Assembly (NCBI RefSeq): GCF_000189635.1
Contig: NW_002476534.1
Location: 558,001 to 622,000, forward strand
Source: Tetrahymena thermophila SB210
Lineage: Eukaryota; Ciliophora; Oligohymenophorea; Hymenostomatida; Tetrahymenidae
Direction: 5' to 3'
DNA: 64,000 nucleotides
A model generated the notes under the pieces. That model was given only the letters and a program-made list of their open reading frames with translations. It had not been told where the DNA came from and made no database searches. How positions within the stretch are numbered: the stretch's first letter is position 1; each line of letters starts with the position of its first letter. The position numbers and the translations under genes were made by a program. This document shows positions 62,068-64,000 of the stretch, piece by piece.

Positions 62068-64000
62068 ATGAGAACTAATAAACAGAATTAGAAAAAGGGA
62101 TATTAAGAATTTGATAGCAATGATGAAGAACAAAATATGTCCAATAATTCAAATTTTGATGATTCATCCAGTGATAAAAATTCTGCTAACATGGGAAGCG
62201 CTCCTGAAGATTCTAATGATGATGAAGATAATAATAATAACTACAGTAAAAGCAATAAGGATAAATAAAAATTAGCTAAAGGTTAAGAGAATGTAAGAGG
62301 AATTTAAAATAAATAGGGCTAATCTGCAAATGCTAAAACAATTTAGATGGCAGATCTCAAATAGAATTAAAACTATGGAAATGAAAGATAAAAATAATAG
62401 TAAAAGAATAATTATAATGATAGTGATGAGGAAGATGAAATACCAAGTTAAAATTATAATTAACAAAGAACAGCAAATCAAAGTTTAAACACTAGGTCTC
62501 TTAACTAAATGAAAGATTAAAAATCTTAACTCGTTAATTAGAGAGAACAAAAAAGTTAATAGTATTAGAATAGCTCAGATGAAGAAGAGGAAGACGATGT
62601 AGAATATAATCCAAATGCATAAAAAAGGGATGATAAAAGATTGGTTGCTGCTTAATAGGGACAGAATCAACTCAATAGAAATTAAAATTAAATTCAAGTT
62701 TAGAAGAAAGCACCACCAAAACCAGCAATAAGCAAAATTGCATAAAATATCAAGGGTTAGTAGAAACATGTTAAATTAGTAGAAGATGATGAAGATTTTT
62801 AATAGCAGAATAATCACGAAGAGGAAGAAGAAGAAGAGGAAATTGATGAGGTTAATTACCAATAAAAGACTAATAGACTTAAAGAAGAAAAAGAAATCAG
62901 GTAGAGACTTTCTGATGAGAGAAAGAGAGAGTTAGAAAAGAATAAAAAGAAAAAAAAATCAACAAAGTTAGATGCAGATGAAAATGAAGAAAATGATGAT
63001 GACGATGATGAAGACGACGACGATGATTATGATTACGATTATGATGATTTTAATGAAGAAAATAGAAGGAAGAGAGAGGAATATGATTTTAGCAATACTA
63101 TTACATACTGGATAGGATTTGTAATTATTGTTGTGTTTATGAGTATTCTTTATTATTTCATGATTTCAAGAGGCTTTACAACTAGCTATCGTGATCAGCA
63201 ATAGAATAAATAAGTTTAAAATAAACCAGTTTTACTATATTCTTCAAGTAGCTATCCACTTGATGTGTACTTTTAAAATGAATTTTGGAAATAAACTAAG
63301 CATTTATAAGACAGAAGAGAAGAAGCAACTTGTTAATCAGATATAGCAGAAGATCCATTTTTCGACTTTTCTATTCAAGTTTCTTAAGAAAAAACAAGAT
63401 TGTTTAATAGTTATATTAATATTGAGTGTTAAAACTAATGCCAAATTTTATAAATTTAAGAGAAGTTATAAAATATTGAAGTCAAATAATAAGACTAAAA
63501 GGTTCCAAAACTTAGCTTTGAAGATTTAGTTAAGGAGTATAAATGCGATGGAGAAAGAGAGTCATTCTTTAATGGTAAATGCTAAGAATGCAATGAATTG
63601 TGCCTTCAATGCTCTTAGTTTACTCATACTTGCTACAGTTGCTATGATTAAGAGTATTTGACCAACAAGAAATGTTAAACATCCTGCGATGGTTAGTAGT
63701 CAGCAATCAATCATTTCTGCATCTAGCAAAAGCCAAATATGAATCTGTAAATTTTAAAAGGAATGCAACATAACATGTATATATTGCACACTCCAGAAAC
63801 TCCTTAAAGTTTTAAAGATCAGCTTTTAAGATAGTAAGTAGCCATTGAAGAAGCAAAGAAGAAAGCATAAACAAATTCCACCACAACCTAAAATAAAACT
63901 TAGGAAATAGAATAAAATAAAAAAGAAGAATTCAAATTAAAAAAATACCCTTTCATTTTCTTACTTAATGACTACAGATATACATAAGATGATGTATTCC
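62068..64000 (+). CDS. acidic single-span protein with cysteine-rich ectodomain (runs off the right edge)
   Basis: The frame is open from ATG 62068 to the end of the window (644 codons) without an intron or TGA. Residues 1-340 are hydrophilic, N/Q-rich, with alternating acidic clusters (ending in a D/E/Y run coded by 62993-63060) and a K/R-rich stretch. One hydrophobic segment lies near 346-368 (TYWIGFVIIVVFMSILYYFM). The part beyond is about 130 residues of loop, then a cysteine-rich module (about 492-545: YKCDGERE, KCQECNELCLQCS, TCYSCYDQEYL, KKCQTSCDG) of the furin-like/growth-factor-receptor cysteine type abundant in ciliate surface proteins. With no signal peptide the topology is probably N-terminus inside (type II). 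The acidic/poly-D tail would then face the cytosol. Function unknown. The protein continues beyond 64000. Confidence 0.75.

Noticed and set aside
1-64000. Reading the window as bacterial or viral, with operons, RBS, terminators or CRISPR
   Set aside because: TAA/TAG inside every conserved domain, many GT..AG introns and eukaryote-only families (E4, SNARE, ArfGAP, LMBR1) exclude it. No repeat-spacer array exists.

Overview
The window looks like nuclear DNA of an oligohymenophorean ciliate, most likely Tetrahymena or a close relative. It is extremely AT-rich. Every recognisable gene reads through many in-frame TAA and TAG codons, which must mean glutamine, and stops only at TGA. Introns are mostly 50-130 bp, AT-rich, and start with GTAA/GTAT/GTTA. 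No telomere repeats (GGGGTT/CCCCAA), rRNA, tRNA, CRISPR or bacterial signals were seen. With the ciliate code the window holds 16 protein genes plus one doubtful fragment; exon joins were checked by hand so that reading frames close exactly.

Layout, left to right: a doubtful coding fragment (0.46-0.89 kb, -); a cyclic-nucleotide-gated-type K+ channel with a C-terminal zinc knuckle (1.87-5.58, +); a ubiquitin E4/U-box factor (6.39-10.20, -); a ciliate-type membrane protein (11.01-13.37, -); an array of eleven 90-nt leucine-rich-repeat exons (14.22-18.08, -); an LMBR1-domain (LMBRD2-like) membrane protein (19.60-22.19, -); a secreted or surface DOMON protein (23.30-23.99, -); a thioredoxin-like protein (26.10-26.56, -); a 2519-residue low-complexity/helical protein (27.56-36.09, +); a protein kinase joined to a Ras-like P-loop domain (37.39-38.87, -); two unrecognised proteins (39.21-40.15 and 40.33-43.81, +); a SYP7-like Qc-SNARE (44.22-45.02, -); a PH + TTC39/IML2 protein (46.41-51.77, +); a 20S proteasome alpha subunit (53.10-54.73, -); a small basic protein with a possible CFAP97-like motif (56.58-57.60, +); an ArfGAP2/3-type protein (58.61-60.41, -); and an acidic single-span protein with a cysteine-rich ectodomain that runs off the right edge (62.07-64.00, +).

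There is no operon logic: genes are monocistronic, separated by 0.2-2.1 kb of AT-rich spacer. Themes that recur are protein turnover (E4 factor, proteasome alpha subunit), membrane traffic (Qc-SNARE, ArfGAP) and signalling (channel, kinase-GTPase fusion, PH-TTC39). The most unusual items are the LRR exon array, in which exon and flanking intron were duplicated together with all joins in the same phase, and the kinase/Ras-like fusion protein with non-standard catalytic motifs. Several spacers carry tandem, dispersed or microsatellite repeats.
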